Origin: Acetobacteraceae bacterium
Lineage (GTDB): Bacteria; Pseudomonadota; Alphaproteobacteria; Acetobacterales; Acetobacteraceae
Assembly (NCBI GenBank): GCA_039613835.1
Contig: CP154827.1
Span: forward strand, 1,528,001-1,592,000
DNA length: 64,000 nt
Reading direction: 5' to 3'
In this document: positions 19,684-29,555 of the stretch, in pieces
Layout: each line of letters begins with the position of its first letter
Position numbering within the stretch: position 1 is the stretch's first letter
Program-made: the position numbers and the translations under genes
Notes under the pieces: generated by a model
What the model was told of the DNA's origin: nothing
Database searches by the model: none
What the model saw: the letters and a program-made list of their open reading frames with translations, nothing else

Positions 19684-21216
19684 ATGAAAATCGTGTTTAG
19701 ACGCGACATCCTGAAATTAGGTGCAGGCGCATCCGTACTGAACCTGACCGGACTGAAAAAAGCTTTCGCAAAAGATCCGGCTGCCACGACCCGTTTCGAC
19801 GCCAATACCGTGCGGGAAAAGGCGCGCAAACTTGCGCGTTCCGCCTATGCCGCGCCGGCCCAGACCCTGCCGACACAGATCAATAACCTCAATTTCGACC
19901 AGTTTCGAGGCATTGAGTTCAGATCAGAGCGCGCCCTTTGGGCGGAGGATGATCTCTATTTCGATGTGGAATTTTTCCCGCGTGGGTTCCTCTACCGTCC
20001 GAAGATCCTCATGAATGAGGTGATTGACGGTGAGACGCACCCCATCGCCTATGACCCTGACATGTTCAAATATCAGGACCAGCAATTGCGCGTGACGGAT
20101 GATCTCGGATTTTCCGGCCTGCGCCTTCGGTGCCCGCTCAATAAGGATGATATGAAGGAGGAATGCGCGGTATTTCTCGGCGCATCCTATTTCCGGGCTG
20201 TGGCCAAAGGGCAGAATTACGGCCTTTCCGCACGTGGTTTCGCCAATGGTACCGGTGACCCGAAGGGGGAGGAATTCGCGCTCTTCCGGGAATTCTGGCT
20301 TGAAAAGCCGCAACCTGGTGTCAAAAGCGTCGTCATCCATGCGTTGATGGACAGCCCCTCCGTCGTGGGCGCCTTCCACTTCACGATCAAACCGGGCGAT
20401 ACGACCGTCTTTGACGTTCAGACGAGTTTTTTCCCGCGGGAGAATATCAACAAAGGCGGGATCGCGACGCTGACCGGCATGTTCTATTTTGACAGTAATA
20501 ACCGGCACCATGTCGATGACTGGCGTCCGGGCGCGCATGATAGTGAGGCGCTTCAGATGTGGACGGGCGAGCGACAGCAGCTTTTCAGGCCCCTGAACAA
20601 CCCGATCGACCTGCAATTTTCAGCTTTTCATGACGTCAACCCGCAGGGATTCGGGCTGATGCAGCGCCGTCGGGCTTTTCGTGATTTTGAAGATCTCGCC
20701 CTGTTCTATGAAAAACGTCCCTCCCTTTGGATTGAGCCGGTCGGTAACTGGGGTGAGGGTGCCGTTGACCTGGTCGAGATCCCGACACCGAATGAGGTCA
20801 ATGATAATGTCGTTTCCTTCTGGCGCCCGGCTGAGCCGATGAAATTGGGAAATGAATATAGCTACACTTATCGCATGTATTGGGGTTGGGACACGCCATG
20901 GCCGACCGATATGGCGCGCATCGGCGCCACACGCATCGGTGAAGTGACGGACCACCCTGATGCGCGGTACATCGTCGTGGACTTTACGGGGAAGCCCTTT
21001 GAAAACCTCCCGGACAATGCCAGTTTCCACCTGATTTGGGAGACTTCCGCGGGAAGCGTCAAAAATGTTGTGGTCGAGTCAAATCCCAACATTAAAGGTT
21101 GGCGCACAATGTTTGAGTTTTACCCTAAAGATGCAAAAATTGCCGAGCTGCAATGCCAGCTCGCAAATGATCAGGGTCCCGTCTCGGAAAAATGGATTTA
21201 TCGTTGGACGCCGTAA
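19684..21216 (+). CDS. Periplasmic glucan biosynthesis protein OpgD/OpgG
   Basis: Periplasmic protein that shapes the glucan backbone made by OpgH. The N-terminus MKIVFRRDILKLGAGASVLN carries a twin-arginine signal (RRDILK), which points to the Tat-exported OpgD branch rather than Sec-exported OpgG. The mature part has the family segments NNLNFDQFRGIEFR, ALWAEDDLYFDVEFF, VGNWGEGAVDLVEIPT and a C-terminal immunoglobulin-like domain. The start at 19684 fits the Tat signal and a caaggg just upstream; the frame is open 93 bases further. At 510 residues it has normal length. Its end overlaps opgH by 25 bases. Confidence 0.9.
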   Translation: MKIVFRRDILKLGAGASVLNLTGLKKAFAKDPAATTRFDANTVREKARKLARSAYAAPAQTLPTQINNLNFDQFRGIEFRSERALWAEDDLYFDVEFFPRGFLYRPKILMNEVIDGETHPIAYDPDMFKYQDQQLRVTDDLGFSGLRLRCPLNKDDMKEECAVFLGASYFRAVAKGQNYGLSARGFANGTGDPKGEEFALFREFWLEKPQPGVKSVVIHALMDSPSVVGAFHFTIKPGDTTVFDVQTSFFPRENINKGGIATLTGMFYFDSNNRHHVDDWRPGAHDSEALQMWTGERQQLFRPLNNPIDLQFSAFHDVNPQGFGLMQRRRAFRDFEDLALFYEKRPSLWIEPVGNWGEGAVDLVEIPTPNEVNDNVVSFWRPAEPMKLGNEYSYTYRMYWGWDTPWPTDMARIGATRIGEVTDHPDARYIVVDFTGKPFENLPDNASFHLIWETSAGSVKNVVVESNPNIKGWRTMFEFYPKDAKIAELQCQLANDQGPVSEKWIYRWTP

Positions 21217-23372
21217 CCTCCAAGTCACCTGTCCGGGAATTCATGCCGCCCCCGGCGCCCCTGGACATGAAGCGGCAGAGTCTTTTCTCAGCGCCTGATC
21301 GTCACGGCCGACGCGCCACGCCCGTCACCTCGCCCGCAAATATCTGGGCGCGTCGCGCTTTTGTCATCGGCGGGGCGATCATCCTGACGCTGTTCGGCGC
21401 TTACGAGATGAATCTCGTGCTCAATTCCGTCGGTGTTTCGGCGCTCGGCGTTATTGTGCTGGCGCTGTTCGTCGTTCTCGGCGCGTGGATTTCCTTTTCT
21501 TTCACGTCGAGTTGCGCGGGGTTCGTGTCACTTTGGCGCGCTGGCGGGCTTGGGTTGGGCATCACGCGGGATGGCTCCTTCCCGACGTTGATGACGCGCA
21601 CCGCAATCCTGATGCCCACGTACAATGAGAGCCCGGAACGCGTCCTGACAGGGTTGCGCGCCATTCATGAAAGCCTTGTGCGGACAGGCCATATTGACGC
21701 TTTCGACTTCTTCATCCTCTCCGACACGACAGACCCTGATATTTGGGTGCGGGAGGAAAAGGCCTATCTCGACCTCGTCAGGGACGTTCATGGGGAGGGC
21801 CGGATCTTTTACCGCCGCCGCGTGCAGAATATTGACCGAAAATCGGGAAATTTGGAGGATTGGGTCAAACGACACGGCGCGGCCTATCCCCAAATGCTGA
21901 CGCTGGATGCGGATTCCGTCATGGATGGGGGGCTCATCGCCCGCATCGTCTCTGCGATGGAACATCATGAGAATGTCGCCCTCATCCAGACCCTGCCCGT
22001 CATCGTCGGCGGGCGGACGCTTTTTGCGCGTATGCAGCAATTTGCGGGACGTGTTTACGGCCCGCTCATCGCGCATGGCATTGCCTGGTGGCATGGAGCG
22101 GAGGGGAATTATTGGGGCCATAACGCCGTCATCCGCACGCGAGCCTTTGCCGAGCAGGCTGGTTTGCCGCACCTTCCGGGCCGTAAGCCCTTTGGTGGCG
22201 GCATTCTGAGTCATGATTTTATCGAAGCCGCCTTGATGCGGCGTGGGGGCTGGGCCATTCATATGGTGCCCGGTCTTTTCGGCTCCTATGAGGAAAGCCC
22301 GCCTTCCCTGACCGATGTCGCCATCCGGGACCGTCGCTGGTGCCAGGGCAATCTGCAACATGGCAGGATTTTACGCGCGAAGGGCCTACATTGGGTCAGT
22401 CGAATGCATCTTCTGATCGGGATTGGCTCCTACATCACCGCGCCTTTATGGCTGCTATTTCTGCTTTTCGGCATTCTGATTTCGCTGCAATCGCATTTCT
22501 ACCGGCCTGAATATTTCGGCGATACAAAGATGCTTTACCCGCATTGGCCGCAAGTTGACCCGATACAGGCCATGTATGTGTTTTTCGGCACCATGATCGT
22601 CCTGCTCGCACCGAAATTCATGGCGCTACTGGCCACTTACCGGGACGGCACAACTCTCAAAGGTTGTGGCGGTGCCTTGCTTATGCCCGTCTCCGTCATG
22701 TTTGAGACGATCATTAGTGGCCTGATCGCGCCCATCGCCATGCTGATCCACACCTCTGCCGTTGTCTCGATCCTTAATGCCCGAGATTCCGGCTGGAACG
22801 CCCAAAACAGAGAGGATGGGCGCGTCAGTATGCGCGAGGTGATTCGGAGTTACTGGATTTACTCTCTCTTCGGCTTTCTGCTGGCGGTCGCGGCGTGGTC
22901 CGTCTCTTATTCGCTTTTCCTCTGGATGACGCCGGTGCTGATTGGATTGGCTCTGGCCATACCGCTGGCGGCAGCGACATCCAGCCGGGCCATCGGGCTT
23001 TTTCTGCGTCGGCTCCACCTTTTATTAATCCCGGAAGAGTCGGCACCACCCGAGGTGCTGCTATTGCTCGAAACTTATGACGCAAACCGACGCACGCGGA
23101 TGGAGAAGAGCCGCAATTCATATTTTGCCGAAGCTTTCCATGCACTAGCGCAGGACAGCGCGCTGCTGAACGCGCATTTGCACATGTTGCCGCCGCCTCG
23201 TCAGGCCGGTGAGCCGATTGACCCGCATCTTCTGGTCGGGATGCTGAAGCTTCAGGAGGCACCGGACATCGACACCGCACTTTATACTTTGTCGCGGTTG
23301 GAAAAACTGGCTGTTTTAACGTCGAAGGAAGGTGTCCTGCGCATTGTTGCCCTGGGCACGCGCAATATTTGA
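21192..23372 (+). CDS. opgH: Glucan glucosyltransferase OpgH
   Basis: Inner-membrane family 2 glycosyltransferase that builds the beta-glucan backbone from UDP-glucose. Two N-terminal helices (AFVIGGAIILTLFGAYEM and VIVLALFVVLGAWISF) precede the cytosolic catalytic domain. That domain has ILMPTYNESPERV, LTLDADSVMDG, FGGGILSHDFIEAALM and the acceptor-binding RDRRWCQGNLQH. Several membrane helices follow, then a soluble tail. At 726 residues it is slightly short of the enteric form. The 25-base overlap with the upstream gene indicates coupled translation. No ATP or GTP site is needed. Confidence 0.94.
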   Translation: MDLSLDAVTSKSPVREFMPPPAPLDMKRQSLFSAPDRHGRRATPVTSPANIWARRAFVIGGAIILTLFGAYEMNLVLNSVGVSALGVIVLALFVVLGAWISFSFTSSCAGFVSLWRAGGLGLGITRDGSFPTLMTRTAILMPTYNESPERVLTGLRAIHESLVRTGHIDAFDFFILSDTTDPDIWVREEKAYLDLVRDVHGEGRIFYRRRVQNIDRKSGNLEDWVKRHGAAYPQMLTLDADSVMDGGLIARIVSAMEHHENVALIQTLPVIVGGRTLFARMQQFAGRVYGPLIAHGIAWWHGAEGNYWGHNAVIRTRAFAEQAGLPHLPGRKPFGGGILSHDFIEAALMRRGGWAIHMVPGLFGSYEESPPSLTDVAIRDRRWCQGNLQHGRILRAKGLHWVSRMHLLIGIGSYITAPLWLLFLLFGILISLQSHFYRPEYFGDTKMLYPHWPQVDPIQAMYVFFGTMIVLLAPKFMALLATYRDGTTLKGCGGALLMPVSVMFETIISGLIAPIAMLIHTSAVVSILNARDSGWNAQNREDGRVSMREVIRSYWIYSLFGFLLAVAAWSVSYSLFLWMTPVLIGLALAIPLAAATSSRAIGLFLRRLHLLLIPEESAPPEVLLLLETYDANRRTRMEKSRNSYFAEAFHALAQDSALLNAHLHMLPPPRQAGEPIDPHLLVGMLKLQEAPDIDTALYTLSRLEKLAVLTSKEGVLRIVALGTRNI

Positions 23373-23422
23373 TCATCTGACCCGGGGCAGATAGCGGCCG
23401 GGCCCGATTTTATATAAGCAAC

Positions 23423-24001
23423 TTACTTAGCCATCGCCTTGGCGCGATCTGTGCCGAACCCTTTCCCACGGATGGCCAGATCCGTGCAGAGTTTGACGCG
23501 GCTTGACTTGCTGAGGGTCGAAACGTCAAATGTCTCCGCAGACGCGGTTTGTAGCAGCCCCCGCCCACCCAGTGAGTAAAACTGGTCACTCTGCACATCA
23601 CCGCGTTTCGCAAGTGAGTGTCCGACAACGCGCGTCATGCCGCGAGAGCCGATTTTATTCTGCACGCAATAAGCGAGCAGACCGGCAACGTTGCCCGGTC
23701 CGGCAGATGTAATATCCGGCAAGCCGTCACTACCGAGCACGCCGGGGCTTTTGGCGGTCAGAACCGTGTTGGAGAGGTTTTTGCCCCCCACCGCCTGCAT
23801 TTTGCCGGGTACCACGGCAGCGCCCTGTTGGCGCATGACAGGCACCGAGCCTGAAGGCACAACGTTGGACTGCATACCCGGCACGGCCGATGGGTTACCT
23901 TGCACGACCGTCTGGGCATTGGCGCCACTCGCCGCGACAAGCGCGCCGATTGCCGCGCAAGATACGGCGGCACACGAAAATCTGAAATGATGAAATAACA
24001 T
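23423..24001 (-). CDS. DUF2501-family secreted protein
   Basis: A 192-residue protein with a clear Sec signal (AAIGALVAASGANAQ), then a Val/Pro/Gly/Gln-rich segment (GNPSAVPGMQSNVVPSGS). A conserved C-terminal domain follows, with GPGNVAGLLAYCVQNK and two Cys. This matches DUF2501 (YjjA-like) proteins, common in acetic acid bacteria and of unknown function. The Cys pair (AYCVQN and KLCTDL) probably forms a disulfide in the periplasm. It is convergent with opgH, 50 bases apart. Confidence 0.75.
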   Translation of the reverse strand: MLFHHFRFSCAAVSCAAIGALVAASGANAQTVVQGNPSAVPGMQSNVVPSGSVPVMRQQGAAVVPGKMQAVGGKNLSNTVLTAKSPGVLGSDGLPDITSAGPGNVAGLLAYCVQNKIGSRGMTRVVGHSLAKRGDVQSDQFYSLGGRGLLQTASAETFDVSTLSKSSRVKLCTDLAIRGKGFGTDRAKAMAK

Positions 24002-24223
24002 TTTATAACTCCTTGTCTGCCCGACTCAACAATGATGCGCATCCTTGAAATGGAGGCAGCGCATTACCAAATTCTAACACCTTCCCAATGGACGGGTTTA
24101 TTGTCAAACAAAATATCATTCAGCGGGAGACGGGCCATCAATGGTGGCGACGCGACATTCACCGAAAGGGGAAAAAATGTTAGTCTGGCCAACATATTTT
24201 CATGACTCGTCGGAGAAAGACCC

Positions 24224-26308
24224 ATGCAGCCACCGGCACCTCGAAGCGTCCCCGTCGAGACGACACAACTCGGCCGGTCCCGCACAGATCCCTACGCCTG
24301 GATGAAGGATGAAAACTGGCAGGAAGTCTTGCAACAGCCGGAAATCCTCCGTGAAGACATTGCAAAGCATCTGATGGCCGAGAACGCCTGCGCCGATGCC
24401 ATCCTCGCCGATATGGCGCCGGAGCGAGAACGGCTTTTTGAGGAAATGATGGGTCGCACGCCCGGCGCGGAAGAAAGCGTCCCCTGGCCTGACGGCGCAT
24501 GGGAATATGCATCGCGATTTCGGGAAGGCAGTGAATATTCGATTTTTTTTCGCCGTCACATCGAAAGCGGTCGAGAGGAGATCCTTCTCGATGCTAATCG
24601 TGAGGCGGGTCAATATGCTTATTTCGCGCTGTCGGAAACTTCGCATTCGCCGGATCATCGCTATTTCATTTACGCGGTTGACACGCAAGGGTCTGAAATT
24701 TACCGCATCGTCCTTAAAGATGTGGCGAACGGCGAAATCATCGGGCAGGAAATCACCGATTCGACAGGGCGCTTTGTCGTCTCACCCGATAGTGCATGGA
24801 TCTTCTGGATCTGGCGGGATCAGCATGGTCGGCCTCGCAAAGTCTTTCGTCGCCCCATCACGGGTGGTGACGACACGCTGATATTTGAGGAGACCAATCC
24901 GGGCTATTTCCTCACTTTGCAGGAAACATTATCCCGCAAATGGATCATGCTGGGCCGGGGTAACCATGACACGAACGAAACCCGTCTGATCGACGCGTGC
25001 ACCCCGACTGAAACGCCGCGCATCTTCCGTCCGGCACGGACAGGAGTCCGGTATCACCTGACGCACTGGCATGATCGCTTCATGATCGTGACAAATGAGG
25101 ATGCCATCGATTTCAAAATCATGCAGGCTTCAGATGATGCGGCCGCGTGGGAAGACTGGAAACCGTTTCTGCCGATGAAGGCCGGGCATTTCGTGATGAG
25201 TGTCAGCGCGTGCAACACCCACCTCGCCTGGGCGGAGCGCGTCGATGGCAATGTCGATATTCGTTTTATCCCGCGTGACACCGCCGGGGACATACGCGCG
25301 CAGAGCACCGCCATCAAGCCGGAAGAAGCCGCTTTCGACCTGACGCCGCTCGGCTTTCTGGAATATGATAAAAGCCTTCTGCGCTACGTCTACGCCTCTC
25401 CGACAACACCGCCGGAATGGTTTGATTATGAGGTAGCGTCCGGCCGGAAGAACTTCCGCAAACGTCGCGACGTACCATCCGGCCATCAGGCGGCGGATTA
25501 TCGTGTCGAGAGACTTTTCGCGACAGCAGTGGATGGCGCGCGCATTCCGATCACAATCTTATCCCGCAAGAATACAGCGCGGGATGGCACGGCCCCTTTG
25601 CTGCTCTATGGATATGGCTCTTACGGCATACCGATGGATGCGGAATTCTCCATTTCAGCCTTAAGCCTCGCCGATCGCGGCTGGTTTTACGCTGTCGCAC
25701 ATGTTCGTGGCGGGTCGGAGAAAGGCTGGTCGTGGTTTCTGGACGGGCGCGGCGAAAAGAAGACCAACAGCTTCACCGATTTCATAACCTGTGCCCGACA
25801 CCTCATTGATAAGAATTTCGTCCGGCAGGGGCGCATTGTAGCGCAGGGTGCTTCAGCGGGCGGGCTGTTGATGGGTGCTGTCACCAATATGGCGCCGGAC
25901 CTGTTTGGCGGCATTGCGGCGCAGGTTCCGTTTGTCGATATGCTCAACACCATGTCGGACGCGCATTTGCCGCTTACACCCCCTGAATGGCCTGAATGGG
26001 GTAACCCCCTCGACGATGAGGCAGCTTATGACCGCATCGCCGGATACTCGCCTTACGATAATATCGCGCCACGCCTTTATCCGCCCATCCTCGCCACAGG
26101 CGGATTGACCGACCCCCGCGTGACTTATTGGGAGCCCGCGAAATGGATCGCAAAACTGCGCGCGATCGCCCAAGGCGGCCCCTTTTTGTGCAAAATCAAC
26201 ATGGAGGCCGGACATGGCGGCGCTTCAGGGCGCTATCGTCGGCTGAAGGATATCGCGATGATCTACAGCTTTGCCATATGGGCATTATCGGACAGAAAGC
26301 CCTCCTGA
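24224..26308 (+). CDS. ptrB: Oligopeptidase B (S9A prolyl oligopeptidase family)
   Basis: Serine peptidase that cuts short peptides after basic residues. An N-terminal propeller domain begins TDPYAWMKDENWQEVL and caps the active site. The C-terminal alpha/beta hydrolase holds LLYGYGSYG, the nucleophile elbow GASAGGLLMGAV, the acid in TGGLTDPRVTYWEPAKW and the His in MEAGHGGASGRYRR. No signal peptide is seen, so it is cytosolic. At 694 residues it is of normal length with all three catalytic residues. It stands alone, with a 222-base upstream region that is free of genes. Confidence 0.92.
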   Translation: MQPPAPRSVPVETTQLGRSRTDPYAWMKDENWQEVLQQPEILREDIAKHLMAENACADAILADMAPERERLFEEMMGRTPGAEESVPWPDGAWEYASRFREGSEYSIFFRRHIESGREEILLDANREAGQYAYFALSETSHSPDHRYFIYAVDTQGSEIYRIVLKDVANGEIIGQEITDSTGRFVVSPDSAWIFWIWRDQHGRPRKVFRRPITGGDDTLIFEETNPGYFLTLQETLSRKWIMLGRGNHDTNETRLIDACTPTETPRIFRPARTGVRYHLTHWHDRFMIVTNEDAIDFKIMQASDDAAAWEDWKPFLPMKAGHFVMSVSACNTHLAWAERVDGNVDIRFIPRDTAGDIRAQSTAIKPEEAAFDLTPLGFLEYDKSLLRYVYASPTTPPEWFDYEVASGRKNFRKRRDVPSGHQAADYRVERLFATAVDGARIPITILSRKNTARDGTAPLLLYGYGSYGIPMDAEFSISALSLADRGWFYAVAHVRGGSEKGWSWFLDGRGEKKTNSFTDFITCARHLIDKNFVRQGRIVAQGASAGGLLMGAVTNMAPDLFGGIAAQVPFVDMLNTMSDAHLPLTPPEWPEWGNPLDDEAAYDRIAGYSPYDNIAPRLYPPILATGGLTDPRVTYWEPAKWIAKLRAIAQGGPFLCKINMEAGHGGASGRYRRLKDIAMIYSFAIWALSDRKPS

Positions 26309-26460
26309 AACGGGGTTAACTTGACAAGGTGCCGCACATCTTTCTCCATGGTCGTGTCGATATTCTGAAAAATCTCGACAGTTTTTAACGCATGGCGACG
26401 CGCCTTCTCGCGTGGAGAGGGGCGGCGCGTCAGGCCCGCTACAATCAGGAGGAGGAGGCG

Positions 26461-27571
26461 ATGATGCCGTATGATGTGCAAGGCAGAATTCAGGACGCAT
26501 CTCGACGCGGCATGTGCGAGGTGGCCGCTTTATTGCGAAAGCGATCTCCCCGCGTGACCCGCCCCATGACGGCGCTGCGCAACGCGATGCGTTGCCTCGG
26601 GCTGGGCTTATGGGTCAGTCTGGCGTCAACAGTCTGCGCCCAAACACGGGAAATTTCGGATTATAAACCCATCAAACAGGTCGTGATTGATACAAATCAC
26701 CATCGATATGTCGCCATCCGACGTTTCGAGAAAACAGGTGTTTCAAGCTACTTGCTGGTTGACCCGCAGACTTTGAAAACCTCGGTACAACCCGCCTCCA
26801 ATTTTGAAATCGCGAAAAATCAAGATGATGTGCTCAGGACGTCCAATTATGCCCGGGCCCTTGCGCGGACAACGGCGCCGCCATTTCCAATCCAGAATCA
26901 GAGCCTGACCCATGCATTCCATCCAGCGCCACATGTCGCTTATCTCACGATCGACATGTGTCCTTCATCACATGCTTTCAATAAGGATTTTTATGAAAGG
27001 CTGATCGCCTTCGGGACCAAGCACCATCTACCGATGACCATCGATGTCAGCGGCCTGTGGATTGTGCGTCATGGGGAGAAATATAGCTGGCTCAAAAAAG
27101 CCATCGCCGCCGGGAAGCTCAATGTCACCTGGGTTAATCACGCCTATCTGCATCGCTATCTGCGTGACGCGCCACTTGAACGAAACTTCCTTCTGATCCC
27201 CGGCACGGATGTGGATTCAGAGATCCTTGAAGTTGAAAAGCTGTTGATCGCGGATAATCAGACGCCCTCCATCTTCTTCCGCTATCCGGGTCTCGTGTCA
27301 GGCCCCTATGTCGTGACCCGCACGCGGGAACTGGGCGTCATCCCCCTAGGCGCGAATGCCTGGCTCGCCAAGGGACAGTCGATCCGTGATGGCAGTATCG
27401 TCCTCGTACACGCGAATGGTAATGAACCGGCAGGCCTAAAAACTTTTAACAGATGATGTGCTGGCAGCTCATCGCTGGCACCCCTTGACTGAGGCCATCA
27501 CCTATGACCCGGGTCACAGCTCTCAAGATGCGAGCTTCGCCTCCCGGACGGCAAAAGCATCATCCGAGTAA
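26461..27571 (+). pseudogene. NodB-like polysaccharide deacetylase, C-terminus frameshifted
   Basis: A very strong aggaggagg site precedes ATG 26461. A hydrophobic segment (CLGLGLWVSLASTVCAQ) suggests export, although an unusually long N-terminus precedes it. The deacetylase-like core shows VAYLTIDMCPSSHAF (metal-binding Asp), LNVTWVNHAYLHRY and SIFFRYPGLVSGPYVV. An extra A in the A5 run at 27438-27442 ends the frame at 27456 with KTFNR. Removing it restores GLKLLTDDVLAAHRWHPL and about 38 more residues, to a stop at 27571. The core is intact, so the shorter product might still fold. No specific substrate can be named. Confidence 0.72.
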
Positions 27572-27600
27572 AAAGTCAGGTTGCGGCGCGACGTGATATC

Positions 27601-27987
27601 TTACGCCGGGTGGCGGCGCGCGAAATTTTCGCATATTGCGCCGAGCGTTTTGTTAATCGGGGTCTCATCGCGACAAAGGCGCTGTGCGTCGGCGCCACAA
27701 ATCTGGATCGCATTTTCGAAATCCGATTCCAGCACGTCATGGGCGATGGCAAAATCGGACGGGTTGTCATCATAACGGCCGCTGCTGAGCGCTTTCTGTG
27801 TCAGGCGGAGCTCCTTCAGCGTCGCAATACAAGCGTCACTGGCAGAGTCCGGTTTGACCTTGAGGATATCGAGAATAGGCGACAAAATGACGGTCAGCGC
27901 TTTTGAGGGTGGGTCATCCGCAGCGCTGGCAGGCATTGCCAATCCGCCAATCGATACCGCCAGAGCGGTGAGCACACGCAACTTCAT
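27601..27987 (-). CDS. Small secreted protein of unknown function
   Basis: A 128-residue protein with a Sec signal peptide (VLTALAVSIGGLAMPASA) starting at ATG 27987. The mature part contains four Cys in a spaced pattern (SDACIATL, AIQICGAD, QRLCRDE, GAICENF), which suggests two disulfides in the periplasm. It ends FARRHPA. I do not recognise a family. Codon use looks like its neighbours. The frame is open 36 bases further up, but that part precedes the signal peptide and lacks a binding site. Confidence 0.62.
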   Translation of the reverse strand: MKLRVLTALAVSIGGLAMPASAADDPPSKALTVILSPILDILKVKPDSASDACIATLKELRLTQKALSSGRYDDNPSDFAIAHDVLESDFENAIQICGADAQRLCRDETPINKTLGAICENFARRHPA

Positions 27988-28169
27988 ATAAAGAGGATAG
28001 CGTGTCTCACCGGTGATGACCACTCACCGTGTGCTTGTGACAGGGTGATCCTCTTATCCCGATCGTGACGCGTCATATATAGTTGACTTCACGGCGTCAC
28101 CTCGTTATCTGAGAGCGCCTTTCACGGGCGCACGCCCGTTCGTCAAGCATGCCCTGGGAAGTGAAACAA

Positions 28170-28295
28170 ATGAAGATTCGTAACAGTCTCAAATCCGCCA
28201 AAATCCGCGACAAGGATTGCCGCGTCGTGCGTCGCCGTGGCCGCGTTTACGTGATTAATAAGAAAAACCCGCGTATGAAAGCCCGCCAGGGTTAA
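28170..28295 (+). CDS. rpmJ: Ribosomal protein bL36
   Basis: A 41-residue basic protein, [17 protein letters not shown]..., ending NPRMKARQG. This is the long alphaproteobacterial bL36 form, which lacks the full zinc-binding Cys/His set (one Cys here). A gtgaaac stretch precedes the ATG. Bacterial bL36 sits in the 50S subunit near the GTPase centre. It stands apart from other ribosomal genes, as is usual for this class in alphaproteobacteria, with a 3-base gap to the TPR gene. Confidence 0.95.
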   Translation: MKIRNSLKSAKIRDKDCRVVRRRGRVYVINKKNPRMKARQG

Positions 28296-28298
28296 ATC

Positions 28299-28964
28299 TT
28301 GGCGCGTCAGTTTCTGACCGCACCTTGTTCCTACAGGACGTCGACGGATGGGCAGGCCAGGCTTGCTCGTTTTGTTTTTCTGGCTGCGCTCACTTTATGC
28401 GCCTTCCAAACCGCCGCTACCGCAAAGAATCCGGGCAAAAGCGCATCCGACTCGCATGTGACACCGAAGACCGGCAAACAAGGCCCCGCCACCCTTGAAA
28501 AACTTGAACAAGTCTTGAAGCAGTCACGTTCGGAAAGTGAAGCCCGCACGCTTCTGGCCCAGCTTCATGCCGTCAGATTGGGAAAATTAACCCCGGCTGT
28601 TTACATCCTTGTGCGACATGGTCGGGCGCTTCAAAAACAGAACCGCCCCTAGGAAGCGGAGCATGATCTGAGCAGTGCCCTCACGCTACAACCTGACCAG
28701 GCTGTTTTATGGCGTTTCCGTGCGATGATTCGGCATCAGGGTCGGGATGAACCTGGGGCGATTGCCGATCTCGGCATGGCCTTGCAGCTTGACCCGAAGG
28801 ACTCCGTCTCATGGCGTCTACTTTCCTTGGTTGAATCGCAAAGGGGGAACCGTCATGCCGCCCTCAAGGCACATCAGAAAGCTGAAATACTGGACCCTGC
28901 CTCAAAACAGGGTGAACCATTGACCGACGCCCACGGATTTTCATCCCACCCGCGCGCATTGTGA
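28299..28964 (+). pseudogene. TPR-type exported protein interrupted by an in-frame TAG
   Basis: One continuous frame holds two halves separated only by TAG at 28650-28652. The first half has a membrane or signal segment (LARFVFLAALTLCAFQTAATA), then KLEQVLKQSRSESEARTLLAQ. The second half has tetratricopeptide-like repeats (AEHDLSSALTLQPDQAVLWR, GAIADLGMALQLDPKDSVSW, AALKAHQKAEILDPA). The stop falls between NRP and EAEHDL, where Gln (CAG) would fit, so a single C-to-T change would explain it. The start is a TTG directly after rpmJ, with no clear binding site. It is either a fresh pseudogene or a weakly read-through gene. Confidence 0.68.
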
Positions 28965-29004
28965 CAAGCTAAAGACGCTGGCGACAGCATGAAGCAACGT
29001 CTTC

Positions 29005-29550
29005 ATGAATGCATCACATGAAATAAACACGCTCGCCATTTTTGCTGACGAAATACCCGCGCACCTGTTCCACCTCGCGCATCATCATGGCGTTTTGCCT
29101 TTCAGGAAGCGGTTTTTTCCGGGTTTGGCGGGTTGAAGCTGGGGTCGCGACCGGCGACCTCCGTGATTTTTCCCGATCGGCAAACCCGCCCTTTATCCTG
29201 ACGGACCATCAGGGCCGTTTTCGGGCTATATCTCCCACCTTTGTGAGGCAAACCCGGCAAGATATTTCGAGTTTCGATCGCATGGAGCGATAAGGATTTT
29301 AGTCATGTTCAGGCACCGCACGGTGACGCCACCAAAAATGCCAGCGTCACGCGATAATCGAGAGGCGATCTCGGCCATCAGGCAACATAAAGCGCTATTG
29401 CCGATCAAGATGAATGGCGAGCTGGTGATCGGTGCGCTCACTTTTCTCAGCACGGTCGGCCCACGACGTTTCCGGGGACATGCCCAGAGTACGCTGACAA
29501 TGATCTCCGTCGTCGGGCTGGCCGCGCGGGCCTTCCGTAAGAAAACATAG
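29005..29550 (+). pseudogene. Unidentified gene remnant in three frames
   Basis: Protein-like stretches change frame twice. They are MNASHEINTLAIFADEIPAH with HLAHHHGVLPF (from ATG 29005), then PPFILTDHQGRFRAISP (PAS-like in feel), then HKALLPIKMNGELVIGAL and FLSTVGPRRFRGHAQ, ending FRKKT at 29550. The last part resembles the end of a GAF domain. Together this could be what is left of a small sensory protein, but no family can be named with confidence. There is no single open frame and no good start with a binding site. Confidence 0.35.
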
Positions 29551-29555
29551 TCGCG

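Noticed and set aside
21528..22361. Minus-strand frame of 277 codons opposite opgH
   Set aside because: Shadow of the conserved glycosyltransferase; no start signal or family pattern.
15769..28652. TAG reassigned to an amino acid
   Set aside because: Only two in-frame cases, both in genes that look dispensable. Ordinary decay explains them better.
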